From Bacillus sp. FJAT-27251 (lineage in GTDB: Bacteria; Bacillota; Bacilli; Bacillales; Cytobacillaceae): a stretch of 64,000 bases of DNA. Position 1 is the stretch's first letter; every line of letters starts with the position of its first letter. The position numbers and the translations under genes were made by a program. The DNA is taken from positions 4,051,582 to 4,115,581 of the forward strand of contig NZ_LIGG01000001.1 of the NCBI RefSeq assembly GCF_001273925.1, read 5' to 3'. Below, one piece after another: positions 9,264 to 18,190 of the stretch. The notes under the pieces were generated by a model. The model worked only from the letters and a program-made list of their open reading frames with translations, was not told where the DNA came from and ran no database searches.

Positions 9264-9507
9264 GGCGGCATCTCCTTAACGAATCGCGATTTTCAGTTCC
9301 TGCTTTTCCTTTCTAAAAGACTTATTTCCCTTTTTATCTTAATGGGAAACGGATTTGTTAAAGAGCAGCGCAGTCAACTGTGGGATATTCATTTGCTGCA
9401 AGTATGCCCAATTGATTTGGAAAACTTCGGTAAAACCAGTTTATCTTTTTTGCCAACTCTTTAGACCAGTCATCTTTCTTATTTGAACATGAAAAACGGT
9501 AATGCTA

Positions 9508-9770
9508 TGTTGACGCAATTTCACACGTCTGGCTTCTCCTTTTTTACGTTAATAAGCGCTGTTGGCGCATTTTTTCCCGCCAAGCTTCCCCTTTTTTCGC
9601 TAATAACCGTTGTTGGCGCAATTTTCCACTCTCGATCTCTTCTTTTTTGCGCCAATAGGCATTGTTAGCGCAATTTTGTATGCCTGGCCTCTCTCTTTTT
9701 GCGCCAATAAGTCCTGTCGAGGCAATTTTCTCTGCTCTACCTCTTTCTTTTACGCCACAAAACACAATCA
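9508..9770. repeat. 52-bp-period repeat array, family B (copy 1)
   Basis: Units begin at 9508, 9560, 9611, 9664 and 9716 (steps 52, 51, 53, 52). Core half-sites are TTGGCGCAA and TTGCGCCAA in opposite orientation, forming a short stem with a 7-9-base loop, separated by pyrimidine-rich spacers. The whole gene-free interval 9264-9871 holds only this array and the catalase terminator. The same family recurs at 42398-42660. Confidence 0.85.
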
Positions 9771-9803
9771 AAGTGATTTACCGCAGCTGGCCCCTTCTTT
9801 TCA

Positions 9804-9860
9804 CAAAAAAAGACTGCCAGTCCATCAGCATTCCACTGATTTCCTGTACAGTCTTTTTTT
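9804..9860 (-). terminator. terminator after catalase
   Basis: AAAAAAAGACTG and CAGTCTTTTTTT pair at the base, with an inner ATCAG/CTGAT stem. Confidence 0.8.
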
Positions 9861-9871
9861 ACTCGTTTATT

Positions 9872-11527
9872 TTAATACGGGTCGGCTTCGTGGCTTTTGT
9901 TCACGGCGTCTTTAGTTGCCTCGTTTGCCGCTGAATTGCTGAGACCTCCCTGATATTTCGATTTTCCTGCTTCGCGGCCCGGAACCTTGTTTTCCGTCGC
10001 TTTTTCTTTCATTTCCTTCACTTTCATTTCGATGCCTTCCTTCACACGGCGGCCATATTCTTCGTCGGCTTGAGTGAAATGTTCAATCATCGCGTCCTGA
10101 ATTTTCTTGTTGCAGACAGCAAGTGCCTCGGACAGGTTTTTGATCAATTCGTCGCGCTCCCAGTCCTCAAAGCTGCGGTAAGTATGGCCTGCCTGGCCGT
10201 AATTGTTCGGCCTGTCAATCGGTGCGCTCATTACCGCGGCATTGTAGGATGGCTGATGCGGCGGATGATTTTCCTTGCCCGCTTCCTCAAATCCGCCAAG
10301 CATCGATGGCTCATAGTTGATATGCGGATTGTCCCCGGACTCTTGCGGGTCGCGGATATCCATCTGGCCGCGCTGCTGGTTTGTGCGGACAGGCGCTTTT
10401 GGTGCGTTCACAGGGAGCTTCAGATAATTCGCGCCTACCCGGTAACGCTGTGTATCCGAGTAAGAGAACGTACGGCCCTGAAGCATTTTATCATCAGAGA
10501 AATCCATTCCATCGACCAGAACGCCAGTACCGAAGGCGGCTTGTTCAATCTCCGCATGATAGTCGACCGGATTTCGGTCAAGGACCATACGCCCTACCGG
10601 CAGCCATGGGAACTTGTCTTCCGGCCAAAGTTTTGTGTCATCGAGCGGGTCGAAATCGAGTTCTGGATGATAGTCATCCTCCATGATTTGCACGTAAAGC
10701 TCCCATTCCGGATAATCCCCGCGCTCAATCGCTTCATACAAATCCTGCGTCGCATGGCCGACGTTCTTCGCTTGAATCTCGTTTGCCTCTTCCTGTGTCA
10801 GGTTGCGGATTCCTTGCTTCGGCTCCCAGTGATACTTCACCAGCACAGCCTCCCCTTTGTCATTCACCCATTTATACGTGTTGACGCCGGATCCTTGCAT
10901 ATGGCGGTAAGTTGCTGGAATTCCCCATGGAGAGAACAGGAAAGTGATCATATGAGTCGCTTCAGGCGAGCGGGAAACGAAGTCAAACATCCGCTCCGGA
11001 TTCGGAACATTTGATGCCGGATCCGCTTTAAATGCATGAATCATATCCGGAAACTTCATCGCATCGCGGATAAAGAAAATTTTCAGGTTGTTTCCGACCA
11101 AATCCCAGTTTCCATCTTCCGTATACATCTTAACAGCAAACCCACGCGGGTCACGGGCCGTTTCCGGCGAATCCTTTGCCCCCGCAACTGTAGAGAAACG
11201 TACCATGAGTGGTGTTTTCTTTCCTGCACCCGAAAATACTTTTGCACGGGTATACTTCTCGACCGGCTCATCGCCGACTTTTCCATATGTCTCAAAGTAA
11301 CCAAAAGCCCCGGTGCCTCGCGCGTGAACCACACGCTCAGGAATCTCTTCCCGGTCAAAATGGGAGATTTTTTCAATGAAATGGTAATTCTCAAGCGTCG
11401 CTGGGCCGCGGTTGCCGACTGTACGGATGTTTTGGTTGTCCCTCACCGGATGGCCCTGGCGGTTTGTCAATGTCTCCCGTTTCTCGTCCTGACCCTTTGA
11501 ACCTTTATTGTTTTCATTTTCTGCCAA
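9872..11527 (-). CDS. haem catalase, long-tailed
   Basis: A 551-residue mono-functional haem catalase that converts hydrogen peroxide to water and oxygen. Visible features: [12 protein letters not shown] with the distal His near residue 68, LVGNN with the essential Asn near 146, and the proximal-haem region [12 protein letters not shown] near 355. It is longer than B. subtilis KatA (about 483) and close to the spore catalase KatX in length; the extra about 60 C-terminal residues are Lys/Glu-rich. A family assignment between katA- and katX-like is open. The start codon is TTG, 8 bases behind GAGGAGG. No PerR box could be picked out by eye. Confidence 0.95.
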   Translation of the reverse strand: MAENENNKGSKGQDEKRETLTNRQGHPVRDNQNIRTVGNRGPATLENYHFIEKISHFDREEIPERVVHARGTGAFGYFETYGKVGDEPVEKYTRAKVFSGAGKKTPLMVRFSTVAGAKDSPETARDPRGFAVKMYTEDGNWDLVGNNLKIFFIRDAMKFPDMIHAFKADPASNVPNPERMFDFVSRSPEATHMITFLFSPWGIPATYRHMQGSGVNTYKWVNDKGEAVLVKYHWEPKQGIRNLTQEEANEIQAKNVGHATQDLYEAIERGDYPEWELYVQIMEDDYHPELDFDPLDDTKLWPEDKFPWLPVGRMVLDRNPVDYHAEIEQAAFGTGVLVDGMDFSDDKMLQGRTFSYSDTQRYRVGANYLKLPVNAPKAPVRTNQQRGQMDIRDPQESGDNPHINYEPSMLGGFEEAGKENHPPHQPSYNAAVMSAPIDRPNNYGQAGHTYRSFEDWERDELIKNLSEALAVCNKKIQDAMIEHFTQADEEYGRRVKEGIEMKVKEMKEKATENKVPGREAGKSKYQGGLSNSAANEATKDAVNKSHEADPY

Positions 11528-11566
11528 AATGCAAACCTCCTCAATTTTAGTTTTCCTTATCTTTCC

Positions 11567-11595
11567 TTTAAAATGGAAAATATATGTAGAAACAA
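11567..11595 (-). promoter_or_regulatory. possible sigma-A promoter of catalase
   Basis: On the minus strand TTGTTT (11595-11590), 17 bases, then TTTAAA (11572-11567), placing the start about 35 bases upstream of the TTG codon. Each box matches consensus at about four of six positions. The rest of 11596-11782 shows nothing I can name. Confidence 0.35.
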
Positions 11596-11782
11596 GGGCG
11601 TTCAGAAAAAACTCAATTTACATTACATTGAAATCTTTGACTTGATAGGATGCTTACAATAATCAGTGGAATTTCAATATGTATCTTCACGTTCATGGCC
11701 AAATCTTCCACACTTTCATTCTTTTACCACAAAACTTCTGTTTTTAAACGGTATATTTTATAATCTACCTTCCAGGGAAAAG

Positions 11783-11813
11783 AAAAACGAGACCCTTCTG
11801 AGCCTCGTTTTTT
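11783..11813 (-). terminator. terminator after the GNAT-like gene
   Basis: AACGAGGCTC / GGGTCTCGTT stem with a T run on the minus strand. Confidence 0.75.
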
Positions 11814-11823
11814 GAACTTCCTA

Positions 11824-12108
11824 TTAGTTTTTAAGCAATACGTCCTCATATTCCTGATTACGTTCGAACTGCTTTTGAGCATACGTGCACTCAGGAATGA
11901 TCTTCTTTTGCTTGTCACGGGCAAACTGTACCACTTCCTTCACCAGCTTTTCCCCCACACCTTGCCCCCGAAGTTCCTCGGAGACAAAAGTATGATCGAC
12001 AATCAAATTCCCATCCTCTGATTCAGCATAATGAATTTCAGCTGTTGGATTGGTCTCGTCCTCGCCAATATAAAAACTGCTTGTTCCTTGTTGTATCTCT
12101 TTCGCCAC
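11824..12108 (-). CDS. small GNAT-like N-acetyltransferase (YjdJ type)
   Basis: A 94-residue mini-GNAT protein. The acetyl-CoA binding loop is LRGQGVGEKLVKEVVQFARD near residues 46-65, followed by IPECTYAQKQF, as in the YjdJ-like group of one-domain acetyltransferases. The substrate is unknown. It has its own terminator and lies between catalase and ohr, both peroxide-defence genes. Co-regulation with them is a guess. Confidence 0.8.
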   Translation of the reverse strand: MAKEIQQGTSSFYIGEDETNPTAEIHYAESEDGNLIVDHTFVSEELRGQGVGEKLVKEVVQFARDKQKKIIPECTYAQKQFERNQEYEDVLLKN

Positions 12109-12135
12109 TTCTTTCCCTCCATTGTTTAAAAGTTG

Positions 12136-12165
12136 AAAAGATGCCTTTAGGAAGGCATCTTGTTG
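12136..12165 (-). terminator. terminator after ohr
   Basis: AAGATGCCTT / AAGGCATCTT with a 4-base loop. Confidence 0.82.
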
Positions 12166-12167
12166 TG

Positions 12168-12590
12168 TTATACTACTTCGAGCTGAACGTCAATATTCCC
12201 TCTTGTAGCCTTTGAATACGGACAGAATTCGTGGGCTTTATGAACCAGGTCTTCCAATTGGCTTTTTTCGATGCCTTCGCCTTTCACCTGCAGCAGCACC
12301 CCAATCTTGAACCCATTATCCTGTTCATCCTTCAGCAAACTCACATTGGCCGTTACCTCGGACGTGAACTCGACCCTGGCTTTTTTCGCCATCAATTGCA
12401 AGGCCCCATCAAAGCATGCCGCATAGCCTGCTGCAAACAGCTGCTCCGGATTGGTGGCCTCCGGCTTTTCCTTTGCTCTGGGGGTATTTGGCATGGCGAG
12501 TTCCATGTTGATGACTCCGTTGGAGGATTCTACACGGCCTTCCCTTCCTCCAACTGCGGAAACAGATGTTGTAAATACTTTCTCACTCAT
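12168..12590 (-). CDS. ohr: organic hydroperoxide resistance protein (Ohr)
   Basis: A 140-residue OsmC/Ohr-fold peroxidase that reduces organic hydroperoxides with a two-cysteine mechanism. Both catalytic cysteines are present: C59 in GYAACFDGAL and C123 in HEFCPYSKATRGN. The pattern identifies the Ohr rather than the OsmC subgroup. B. subtilis has two such genes with the repressor ohrR between them; no MarR-type gene is next to this copy, so its regulator must be elsewhere. Family length is typical. Confidence 0.93.
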   Translation of the reverse strand: MSEKVFTTSVSAVGGREGRVESSNGVINMELAMPNTPRAKEKPEATNPEQLFAAGYAACFDGALQLMAKKARVEFTSEVTANVSLLKDEQDNGFKIGVLLQVKGEGIEKSQLEDLVHKAHEFCPYSKATRGNIDVQLEVV

Positions 12591-12700
12591 CTCTAAAACT
12601 CCTCTCTATTTTTGCTTCACCATTTACCTATTCCCTTGTCCAGCGGAAATAATCCTGGCCGGGCAAGATGAAGCCCGAGAATCGTTCCCTTGCTTACCGA

Positions 12701-12905
12701 TTTAATGCTAGTACTTGGTTTAAAAGCCGAAACCTGGTCAATTTAATGCTAGTACAAGCATTAAATTCGCTGCTATAAACCTAGTACTCGGATTATCCCT
12801 GCGCTTACCAGCATTATATCTTCGTTTACCAGCATTAAATACCCACGAACCAGCATTATATCAACCCTTACCAGCAATAAATGTTTATTTAATGCTAGTA
12901 CTCAC
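12701..12905. repeat. 21-bp-period repeat array, family E
   Basis: ACCAGCA occurs at 12807, 12828, 12849 and 12870, an exact 21-bp step, inside TTACCAGCATTAAA-like units. The inverted variant TTTAATGCTAGTAC occurs at 12701, 12742 and about 12888. The gene-free interval 12591-13057 holds this array and the yneQ terminator; nothing else is seen. Confidence 0.75.
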
Positions 12906-12979
12906 ATTATTCGGCGATTTTCATTCCTCAATTAGACGCGAACATTTAACCGGACAATAATTCACAAGCACAAACAACA

Positions 12980-13012
12980 AAAAAGGTGCGTTAATCGCTG
13001 ATTAACACACCC
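12980..13012 (-). terminator. terminator after the yneP-yneQ group
   Basis: GGTGNGTTAATC pairs with GATTAACGCACC, then TTTTTTG on the minus strand. Confidence 0.82.
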
Positions 13013-13057
13013 CTCCGTAACAGAACAGCTAAAAATATCATTAATGGGCACCGGCCC

Positions 13058-13348
13058 CTACCAAATCAGATGTTCCTTGCCTTCTTTTCTTAAAATTTCG
13101 TCCCGTCTTTCCCCAAAAAGGTCGTAATGCGGCAAGTCGGCCTTGCGCCGGTCTATCCATTCTGGCCTAAGCCCGTGCTTTTTCCCCCAGGCGGCGAGTT
13201 TCTCCATATTGCTGCAGCCTACCTTTGTGACAGTTTTGCACCCGGGAAAGCGGTCGTCGAGCCAATAATGGGTGAGAAACGCGATTTCACCGCGGGCTAC
13301 CTCCGCTTTCCAGCGACGGAGCTCCTCCCTGTTGATTCCAAACGCCAT
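13058..13348 (-). CDS. yneQ: YneQ-family protein
   Basis: A 96-residue protein starting MAFGINREELRRWKAEV and containing FLTHYWLDDRFPGCKTVTKVG, matching the short Bacillus protein YneQ in sequence style, length and neighbourhood. Function is unknown. The C-terminal half is rich in basic residues and Trp. It follows yneP by 6 bases, so it belongs to the same transcript as yneP and the AAA gene. Confidence 0.82.
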   Translation of the reverse strand: MAFGINREELRRWKAEVARGEIAFLTHYWLDDRFPGCKTVTKVGCSNMEKLAAWGKKHGLRPEWIDRRKADLPHYDLFGERRDEILRKEGKEHLIW

Positions 13349-13354
13349 CCCTTT

Positions 13355-13792
13355 TTAGCCTTCCTGGCCTGCCGGCTGCTTCATCGCATTCAGGTACGCT
13401 TCATGCCAATCAGGATAAACCCGCTTGATGGAAATTGGCCGGAATGATTCCTTTTTCACACACACATGGCGGGAGGTCCCCGTCAATGCCAGCTCCCCTG
13501 AACCATTCAGCACTTCATACCCATATGTAACCCTTAAGCCGTCATACTCCTCGATCCATGTCTTAATTACCGCCTGCTGGCCATAGCGGACAGGCTGTTT
13601 GTATGACGCCTGGATATCAATCACAGGGGAAATGATTCCTTCCTTCTCCATCTCGGCATAATTAAAGCCGAGATCCTGAATCAGGCTGGTGCGGCCCAGT
13701 TCCATCCATATTAAATAATTGGCATGGTACACAACGCCCATCTGGTCGGTTTCCGCATACCTGACTTCGATTTCCTTGGTTGAAATAAGCAT
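13355..13792 (-). CDS. yneP: 4-hydroxybenzoyl-CoA-type thioesterase YneP
   Basis: A 145-residue hot-dog-fold acyl-CoA thioesterase. The signature YAETDQMGVVYHANYLIWME at residues 12-31 contains the catalytic Asp of the YbgC/4HBT group. The physiological acyl-CoA is unknown. Its ATG directly abuts the TAG stop of the upstream AAA gene, which suggests translational coupling. In B. subtilis yneP sits next to tlp; here the AAA gene is inserted between them. Confidence 0.9.
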   Translation of the reverse strand: MLISTKEIEVRYAETDQMGVVYHANYLIWMELGRTSLIQDLGFNYAEMEKEGIISPVIDIQASYKQPVRYGQQAVIKTWIEEYDGLRVTYGYEVLNGSGELALTGTSRHVCVKKESFRPISIKRVYPDWHEAYLNAMKQPAGQEG

Positions 13793-16108
13793 CTAAAATT
13801 CCCCTTTTCCCATTTTATCAAACGCTCTCCTCAAATCCTCTTCCTGGAGGCACAGAGTTTCCTCCGTAAATTCCTCCAGGGACGTGCTGTCCATCAGCCT
13901 GAAGGCCTGCGCCTGCACCGCTTCGTCAATTACATTGGTCGCAAAGCGGCCGTTTCCGGCAACTCCTTCTGCCGAAACAGTTTCCATGAAAAAGCTCCTT
14001 GCCTTTTCAGATAATTTATACTGATAGCTGGCCGCATAGTTCTCCATGATTTCCAGCAGCTCCGAAGCTGTATAGTCGGGAAAGTGGAAAAACTTCTTGA
14101 ACCTTGAACGCAGACCCGGATTGCTTTCAAGCAGCTCGTTCATCTGAACAGGATAACCCGCGAGGATGACGACCAGATTCTCGTTATGCTTCGTCATTTC
14201 ATCAACAAGCGTATCGATTACTTCTTTGCCAAAATCGCCATTTCCCTGGCTAAGCAGGGAGTAGGCTTCATCAATGAACAATACACCGCCAAGCGCTTCG
14301 CGTATCTTTTTCTTTGTCTTGATCGCGGTCTGGCCGACATATCCTGCGACAAAATCGGCCCGGCTGCCGACTATCAGGTGGCCTCGCTTCAGAATACCGC
14401 AGTCTTTTAAAAGCTGGGCATAAATCTTGGCGATGGTCGTTTTGCCTGTACCGGGATTGCCGGTAAACACTGAATGCAGCTGGATCGGAACAGCCTGCAG
14501 CCCATTGTCGCGTCGCAACTGCTGCATCCGCACAAACGATATCAGCGACTGTACTTCCTCTTTGACGACATCAAGCCCGATCAGCTGGCTTAGCAGTTCG
14601 CGCGCATCTTCTTTGTCGCCGTCCGGCTCAAGGGCAAAATCGTCTTTTTCAAGAAGCGAGTAAGAGAATACATCCATTTCTCCGCCCACTTTGGCTCCCT
14701 TGGTAAAAATCGCGTCCTGGATTATATTGATGACGCTCCTCGCATTTCCGAACGTATCATCGACTCTTTCCCGTTCAATCCGTTTCAGAAGTTCCGTCTT
14801 TGCCCCTTCGGAAAGAACATAATCATTGTCTGAGGCTGCCTGTTCGCCAATCTGCATCAGTTCTTCATTATCATAGTCTGGGAGGTGAATCAGATTGGAC
14901 TGCGGAAAACGGCTTCTCAGCCCGGGGTTGGCATCAAGAAATTGCCGCATTTCTTCCGGGTAGCCCGCAAGGATAACTGCAAACCTTCCCCCATATTCCT
15001 GCCCGGTCATCAGCGATACCAGCGTGTCAATCGCCGTTTGGCCATAGTCGTTACCTGTCTGGCCTTCCCGTTTCAGGCTGTAGGCTTCGTCGATGAACAA
15101 TACGCCGCCCAAAGCTTTTTCAACCATCTTGCGGACGTTTTCCTCCGTTTGGCCGACATAGGCACCGACAAGCTGGGAGCGGTCGGCCTCAATCACTTCT
15201 GCCCTTGGCAGTACGCCAAGCTTAAAATAAATCTTCGCGAGAAGCCGGGCAATCGTTGTTTTGCCTGTACCCGGATTACCCGTCAGCACCATGTTCAAGC
15301 TTAGGCTGTCCTTCGTCTGAAACCCGAGTTCCCTCCGCTTTTTCTGGTATTTCAGGAAGCTGTAGAAAGAGCTGACCCTTTCTTTGACTGACTTTAGGCC
15401 AATCAGGCTGTTCAGCTCTTCCAGCGGATTTTCTTCCGCTTGTTCCTTCGTCCCCTCAAATTGGCTCGCCCATGCAGCCTTCCATTCTTCAAGCGTTTTG
15501 ATCCTGTTTTTCAATTCATCATAATGAACAGAAGTATGGAAGACTCCACTGATGGATTGTTCGTACCCTTCGGCCGCCTTCAGCAGCAGGGCGCTCTCTT
15601 CAATGCTTTCTTGCAGTATTCTCTTCAATTCCTGGTAGCGTGCATCCTGGCCGTTCCTGCTGGCAGCTGACTCCAGCTCATCCAGATGTGTTTCCGCCTG
15701 GTCAAGGAATTGCCGGCAGATCTGGATGATTTGCTCAGCGGTCTTCCGCTTGGCCGCCCGGTTGTCGGTTTCCCTCAGAGGAGGAAAAGTGGCCGCCTCA
15801 AACAGACTTTCCATCCCTTTCCATTGGTGGGCCAAAAGGTAACCGCGCGCAATCCTGTTGGCCGGGTTCAGCTCCAGGGCCATTTCCATCCAGTTGAGCA
15901 CAAGGGCGTCATGGCCGCCGCGGTTCGCCCGCGACTTGCCGGCCATGGCCAGAAGATCGCCTTTAGCCTCGGCATCTGAGTGTTCATCCAGTGTTTTTAT
16001 ATAGCTTAAAAGAGCCCCCTCATCGGCAATCTTACCCGTTTCCCGAAGCTCCTGTTCCCATTGGGACTGTCTTTTCTCCAGTTCTGTCCTGTTTCTCTGC
16101 TGTTCCAT
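13793..16108 (-). CDS. double AAA+ ATPase of the CbxX/CfxQ (SpoVK-like) type
   Basis: A 771-residue protein with two AAA modules. Each has Walker A GNPGTGKTTIA (first near residue 280, second near 550) and Walker B VLFIDEAYSL, followed by a sensor region ending NPGLRSRF. The N-terminal about 220 residues are helical and charged. One-module relatives include SpoVK and the Rubisco activase CbbX; two-module forms are typical of other Firmicutes and of ESX-related EccA-like proteins. Target unknown. The upstream neighbour is the spore gene tlp, but it is read with yneP and yneQ. Binding site before the ATG is weak (GAAGTGATG). Confidence 0.85.
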   Translation of the reverse strand: MEQQRNRTELEKRQSQWEQELRETGKIADEGALLSYIKTLDEHSDAEAKGDLLAMAGKSRANRGGHDALVLNWMEMALELNPANRIARGYLLAHQWKGMESLFEAATFPPLRETDNRAAKRKTAEQIIQICRQFLDQAETHLDELESAASRNGQDARYQELKRILQESIEESALLLKAAEGYEQSISGVFHTSVHYDELKNRIKTLEEWKAAWASQFEGTKEQAEENPLEELNSLIGLKSVKERVSSFYSFLKYQKKRRELGFQTKDSLSLNMVLTGNPGTGKTTIARLLAKIYFKLGVLPRAEVIEADRSQLVGAYVGQTEENVRKMVEKALGGVLFIDEAYSLKREGQTGNDYGQTAIDTLVSLMTGQEYGGRFAVILAGYPEEMRQFLDANPGLRSRFPQSNLIHLPDYDNEELMQIGEQAASDNDYVLSEGAKTELLKRIERERVDDTFGNARSVINIIQDAIFTKGAKVGGEMDVFSYSLLEKDDFALEPDGDKEDARELLSQLIGLDVVKEEVQSLISFVRMQQLRRDNGLQAVPIQLHSVFTGNPGTGKTTIAKIYAQLLKDCGILKRGHLIVGSRADFVAGYVGQTAIKTKKKIREALGGVLFIDEAYSLLSQGNGDFGKEVIDTLVDEMTKHNENLVVILAGYPVQMNELLESNPGLRSRFKKFFHFPDYTASELLEIMENYAASYQYKLSEKARSFFMETVSAEGVAGNGRFATNVIDEAVQAQAFRLMDSTSLEEFTEETLCLQEEDLRRAFDKMGKGEF

Positions 16109-16165
16109 TTCATCACTTCTTTAATTAGGATTCAGAACGTATCTTACCATATTTTATAGGAAACA

Positions 16166-16195
16166 GGAAAAGACCTGCCTTTTGCGGCAGGCCTT
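16166..16195 (-). terminator. terminator after tlp
   Basis: GGCCTGCC / GGCAGGTC stem followed by TTTTCC on the minus strand. Confidence 0.8.
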
Positions 16196-16207
16196 TCAAC
16201 ACTTTTA

Positions 16208-16438
16208 TTACTGTTTGCGTGCGTGTGCAGCTTCGTCCCTTATTTCTGAACGGTATGCTTCTATACTGTGGCGGCGCCTTTCATTCTTCGCTTCAATCCG
16301 GTCGCGGTCTTCTGCCGAAGAAAATTCCATTGCCTCTTCGGCTTCCTCCATATTTTCAATCGTATGGTGGATCATCGACTGCAATTTTTCGACGTTATCG
16401 CTGCGGTCATCCGGCTTTGGTGTGTTTTTATGAGCCAT
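16208..16438 (-). CDS. tlp: small acid-soluble spore protein Tlp
   Basis: A 76-residue very hydrophilic protein with the Tlp pattern: KPDDRSDNVEKLQSMIHHT near the N-terminus and then a Glu/Arg-rich helix. Tlp is a minor spore-core protein made in the forespore under sigma-G in B. subtilis, where it forms the sspN-tlp operon. Here the same order sspN then tlp is kept, but a terminator-like stem lies between them. AAAGGGGG precedes the start. Confidence 0.9.
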   Translation of the reverse strand: MAHKNTPKPDDRSDNVEKLQSMIHHTIENMEEAEEAMEFSSAEDRDRIEAKNERRRHSIEAYRSEIRDEAAHARKQ

Positions 16439-16583
16439 CTTGTCAACCCCCTTTGGTTTATCGTATATAGTGTGTGAAGCCGCAGCCTATTTTATTGAAG
16501 GAAAAGAGTGACAGGCTTTTTTTTAGCCACCCGCATTAGAAGAGATATACATAATAATATTATGTAAACACCCAAAACCAAAC

Positions 16584-16611
16584 TTAAACCCGCCAATTTT
16601 AAGGGCGGGCT
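16584..16611 (-). terminator. terminator between sspN and tlp
   Basis: CCCGCCC / GGCGGG stem with a short T run; may allow readthrough into tlp. Confidence 0.6.
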
Positions 16612-16624
16612 CGAAAATGTTGAT

Positions 16625-16768
16625 CTATTCGCCTTTTGTCTGGATTACCTGGGCATGTTCGCCAGAGGTGTCCTGCATCTTTTTCCCTTTATTTCCTCCA
16701 AAGCCTCTTGGCTGTGTACCAAGGTGGCTTGGAGCATAATGTTTGCTGTCGCGTTTTGGATTACCCAT
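16625..16768 (-). CDS. sspN: small acid-soluble spore protein SspN
   Basis: A 47-residue protein, [19 protein letters not shown] at the start followed by [10 protein letters not shown], which matches the SspN family and its usual length of about 48. The start ATG follows GGAGGGGAAAGCA. It is directly upstream of tlp as in B. subtilis. Expression in the forespore is known for the family; no sigma-G promoter was resolved here. Confidence 0.88.
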   Translation of the reverse strand: MGNPKRDSKHYAPSHLGTQPRGFGGNKGKKMQDTSGEHAQVIQTKGE

Positions 16769-16836
16769 TGCTTTCCCCTCCTCTACCTACAGTTTTTCCT
16801 GTAAGGAAGGGAATCATTTATGGAAAAAGAATGCTT

Positions 16837-16968
16837 TTATTCTGCTTTGCTAAGGCGCTTTTGCTCAAGTCTTGCTTCAAGCTTCTCCATTGCATCCCTA
16901 TCATTCATGATTGCGCGTTTATTTTCTAAAACGAGTTCTTCAAAAGAACGTTTTCTTGGCTTTCTCAT
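16837..16968 (-). CDS. fbpB: FbpB-family small basic protein
   Basis: 43 residues, starting MRKPRKRSFEELVLENKR, strongly basic with a helical tail. It resembles FbpB, which in B. subtilis is Fur-regulated and works with the small RNA FsrA in iron sparing. GGAAGGTG precedes the start, and just before it is a small inverted repeat GTTAC-TATT-GTAAC (16985-16998). A full Fur box could not be seen, so iron control of this copy is unproven. Confidence 0.65.
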   Translation of the reverse strand: MRKPRKRSFEELVLENKRAIMNDRDAMEKLEARLEQKRLSKAE

Positions 16969-17103
16969 TGTTTTCACCTTCCTTTGTTACTATTGTAACA
17001 GTCATTATGCCCAGAAGCGGTTTCAATTATTACAACTTTTTGAAAATTTAATGCATTATTTATATACCCACTATTTATAATCATAAGCGATGTTTTCTGT
17101 GAC

Positions 17104-17139
17104 AAAAAAAGACATCAGGTAGCTTCCTGATGTCTTTTT
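17104..17139 (-). terminator. terminator after the TlpA-like gene
   Basis: GACATCAGG / CCTGATGTC stem followed by TTTTTTT on the minus strand. Confidence 0.88.
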
Positions 17140-17661
17140 CTATGGCTCCATAAACTCTTCCATCTGCTCAAGAGTCATCATGCCAATATGCTTTTTCTTC
17201 ATTTTACCATCCTCATCAATCAAAAAGGTGGTTGGGATGGAGATAATGCCATAATCGTTGTTGACAGTGCCGTTTTTGTCGAGAAGAATCGGAAAAGTTA
17301 ATTCATATTCGTTTACAAATCCGGCCACATCGTTGTCAGGATCGATTGCGATGGCAAGAATTTCAAAGCTGCCGCCGGCTTTTTCATACAGCTGCTGCAT
17401 CGCGGGCATTTCCGCCTTGCATGGCGGGCACCATGTCGCCCAGAAATTAAGCATCACTTTCTTGCCTTTATAGTCCTCCAGCTTCACTTCTTTTCCTTCC
17501 ATATTGACAAGACTGAAGGAAGGAGCCGGCTTTCCGGTTTCAGCTGCATGGACAATGGGGCTGCTGGACGTCTCCGGCTGATTGCCCTTGTCCATCGCTG
17601 CAAACAGGGCTAGCATAAGAACGCCAACGAACATACTGATTGCTAACGGTTTTATCACCAT
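17140..17661 (-). CDS. membrane-anchored thiol-disulfide oxidoreductase (TlpA/ResA-like, YneN position)
   Basis: 173 residues. An N-terminal membrane anchor (about 5-22) is followed by a thioredoxin fold with active site WATWCPPCKAEMP (C78, C81), the extra strand GKPAPSFSLVNMEG and cis-Pro region ISIPTTFLIDEDG. Such proteins reduce disulfides outside the membrane, for example in cytochrome c maturation or spore development. It occupies the place of yneN near aconitase in B. subtilis. The next upstream gene encodes a membrane protein that could be a partner. Confidence 0.88.
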   Translation of the reverse strand: MVIKPLAISMFVGVLMLALFAAMDKGNQPETSSSPIVHAAETGKPAPSFSLVNMEGKEVKLEDYKGKKVMLNFWATWCPPCKAEMPAMQQLYEKAGGSFEILAIAIDPDNDVAGFVNEYELTFPILLDKNGTVNNDYGIISIPTTFLIDEDGKMKKKHIGMMTLEQMEEFMEP

Positions 17662-17702
17662 AAAAAACTCCTTTTAGATAACCTTCCTACAGGTATTTTA
17701 TC

Positions 17703-18119
17703 CTAAAAAAAGAGAAAAAATAAGGTGCGTAACAGCCAATAAGCGGTGATAAATGTGACAATACCGTAAACAAACGCTCTTCCAAGTAAAATGGCTTCCC
17801 AGGAATGCTTCTTATGCATCCAAAGAAGGTATAGCCCGCCCAACAAAAAACCAGTGGCATACTCCCTCCAGCTTCCGGATAAGTATAGGGCTCCGAGGGG
17901 ATTGCTCGTCCACAACTCAGGCCTGAAGAGCAAAATGCTGGCCTTGTAGCCGATGACCCCAATCACAATTGAATTGATCAATGAATCAAGAAAAGACTCC
18001 CTAAAGCCCTCTTCCTGCTTGAATATCCTTTTTAGCATAAAATATGTAATAATGCCCGCCCCTAAAACAAATATCCATGTGTACTTGATAATCAGCGGAC
18101 CCAGCTGGAAAGCATCCAT
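17703..18119 (-). CDS. small integral membrane protein with an Lgt-like N-terminus
   Basis: 138 residues with four hydrophobic segments (about 8-26, 46-64, 86-100, 114-137). The start FQLGPLIIKYTWIFVLGA resembles the first helix of prolipoprotein diacylglyceryl transferase, and GFLLGGLYLLWMHKKH a later one, but the catalytic Arg/His region of Lgt is absent. It may be a degenerate Lgt-fold protein serving the thioredoxin-like neighbour, 40 bases downstream. AAGGAGGTG lies before the ATG. No confident family. Confidence 0.7.
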   Translation of the reverse strand: MDAFQLGPLIIKYTWIFVLGAGIITYFMLKRIFKQEEGFRESFLDSLINSIVIGVIGYKASILLFRPELWTSNPLGALYLSGSWREYATGFLLGGLYLLWMHKKHSWEAILLGRAFVYGIVTFITAYWLLRTLFFLFF

Positions 18120-18190
18120 GTCTCACACCTCCTTAAATTACCCCAAAGCAATGGTATTGTATTGCTTTATTAGCCATGGCAGAAACAAGC

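Noticed and set aside
10070..11014. 314-residue frame opposite to catalase
   Set aside because: Shadow of the catalase gene; rich in Cys, Arg and His runs without family features or binding site.
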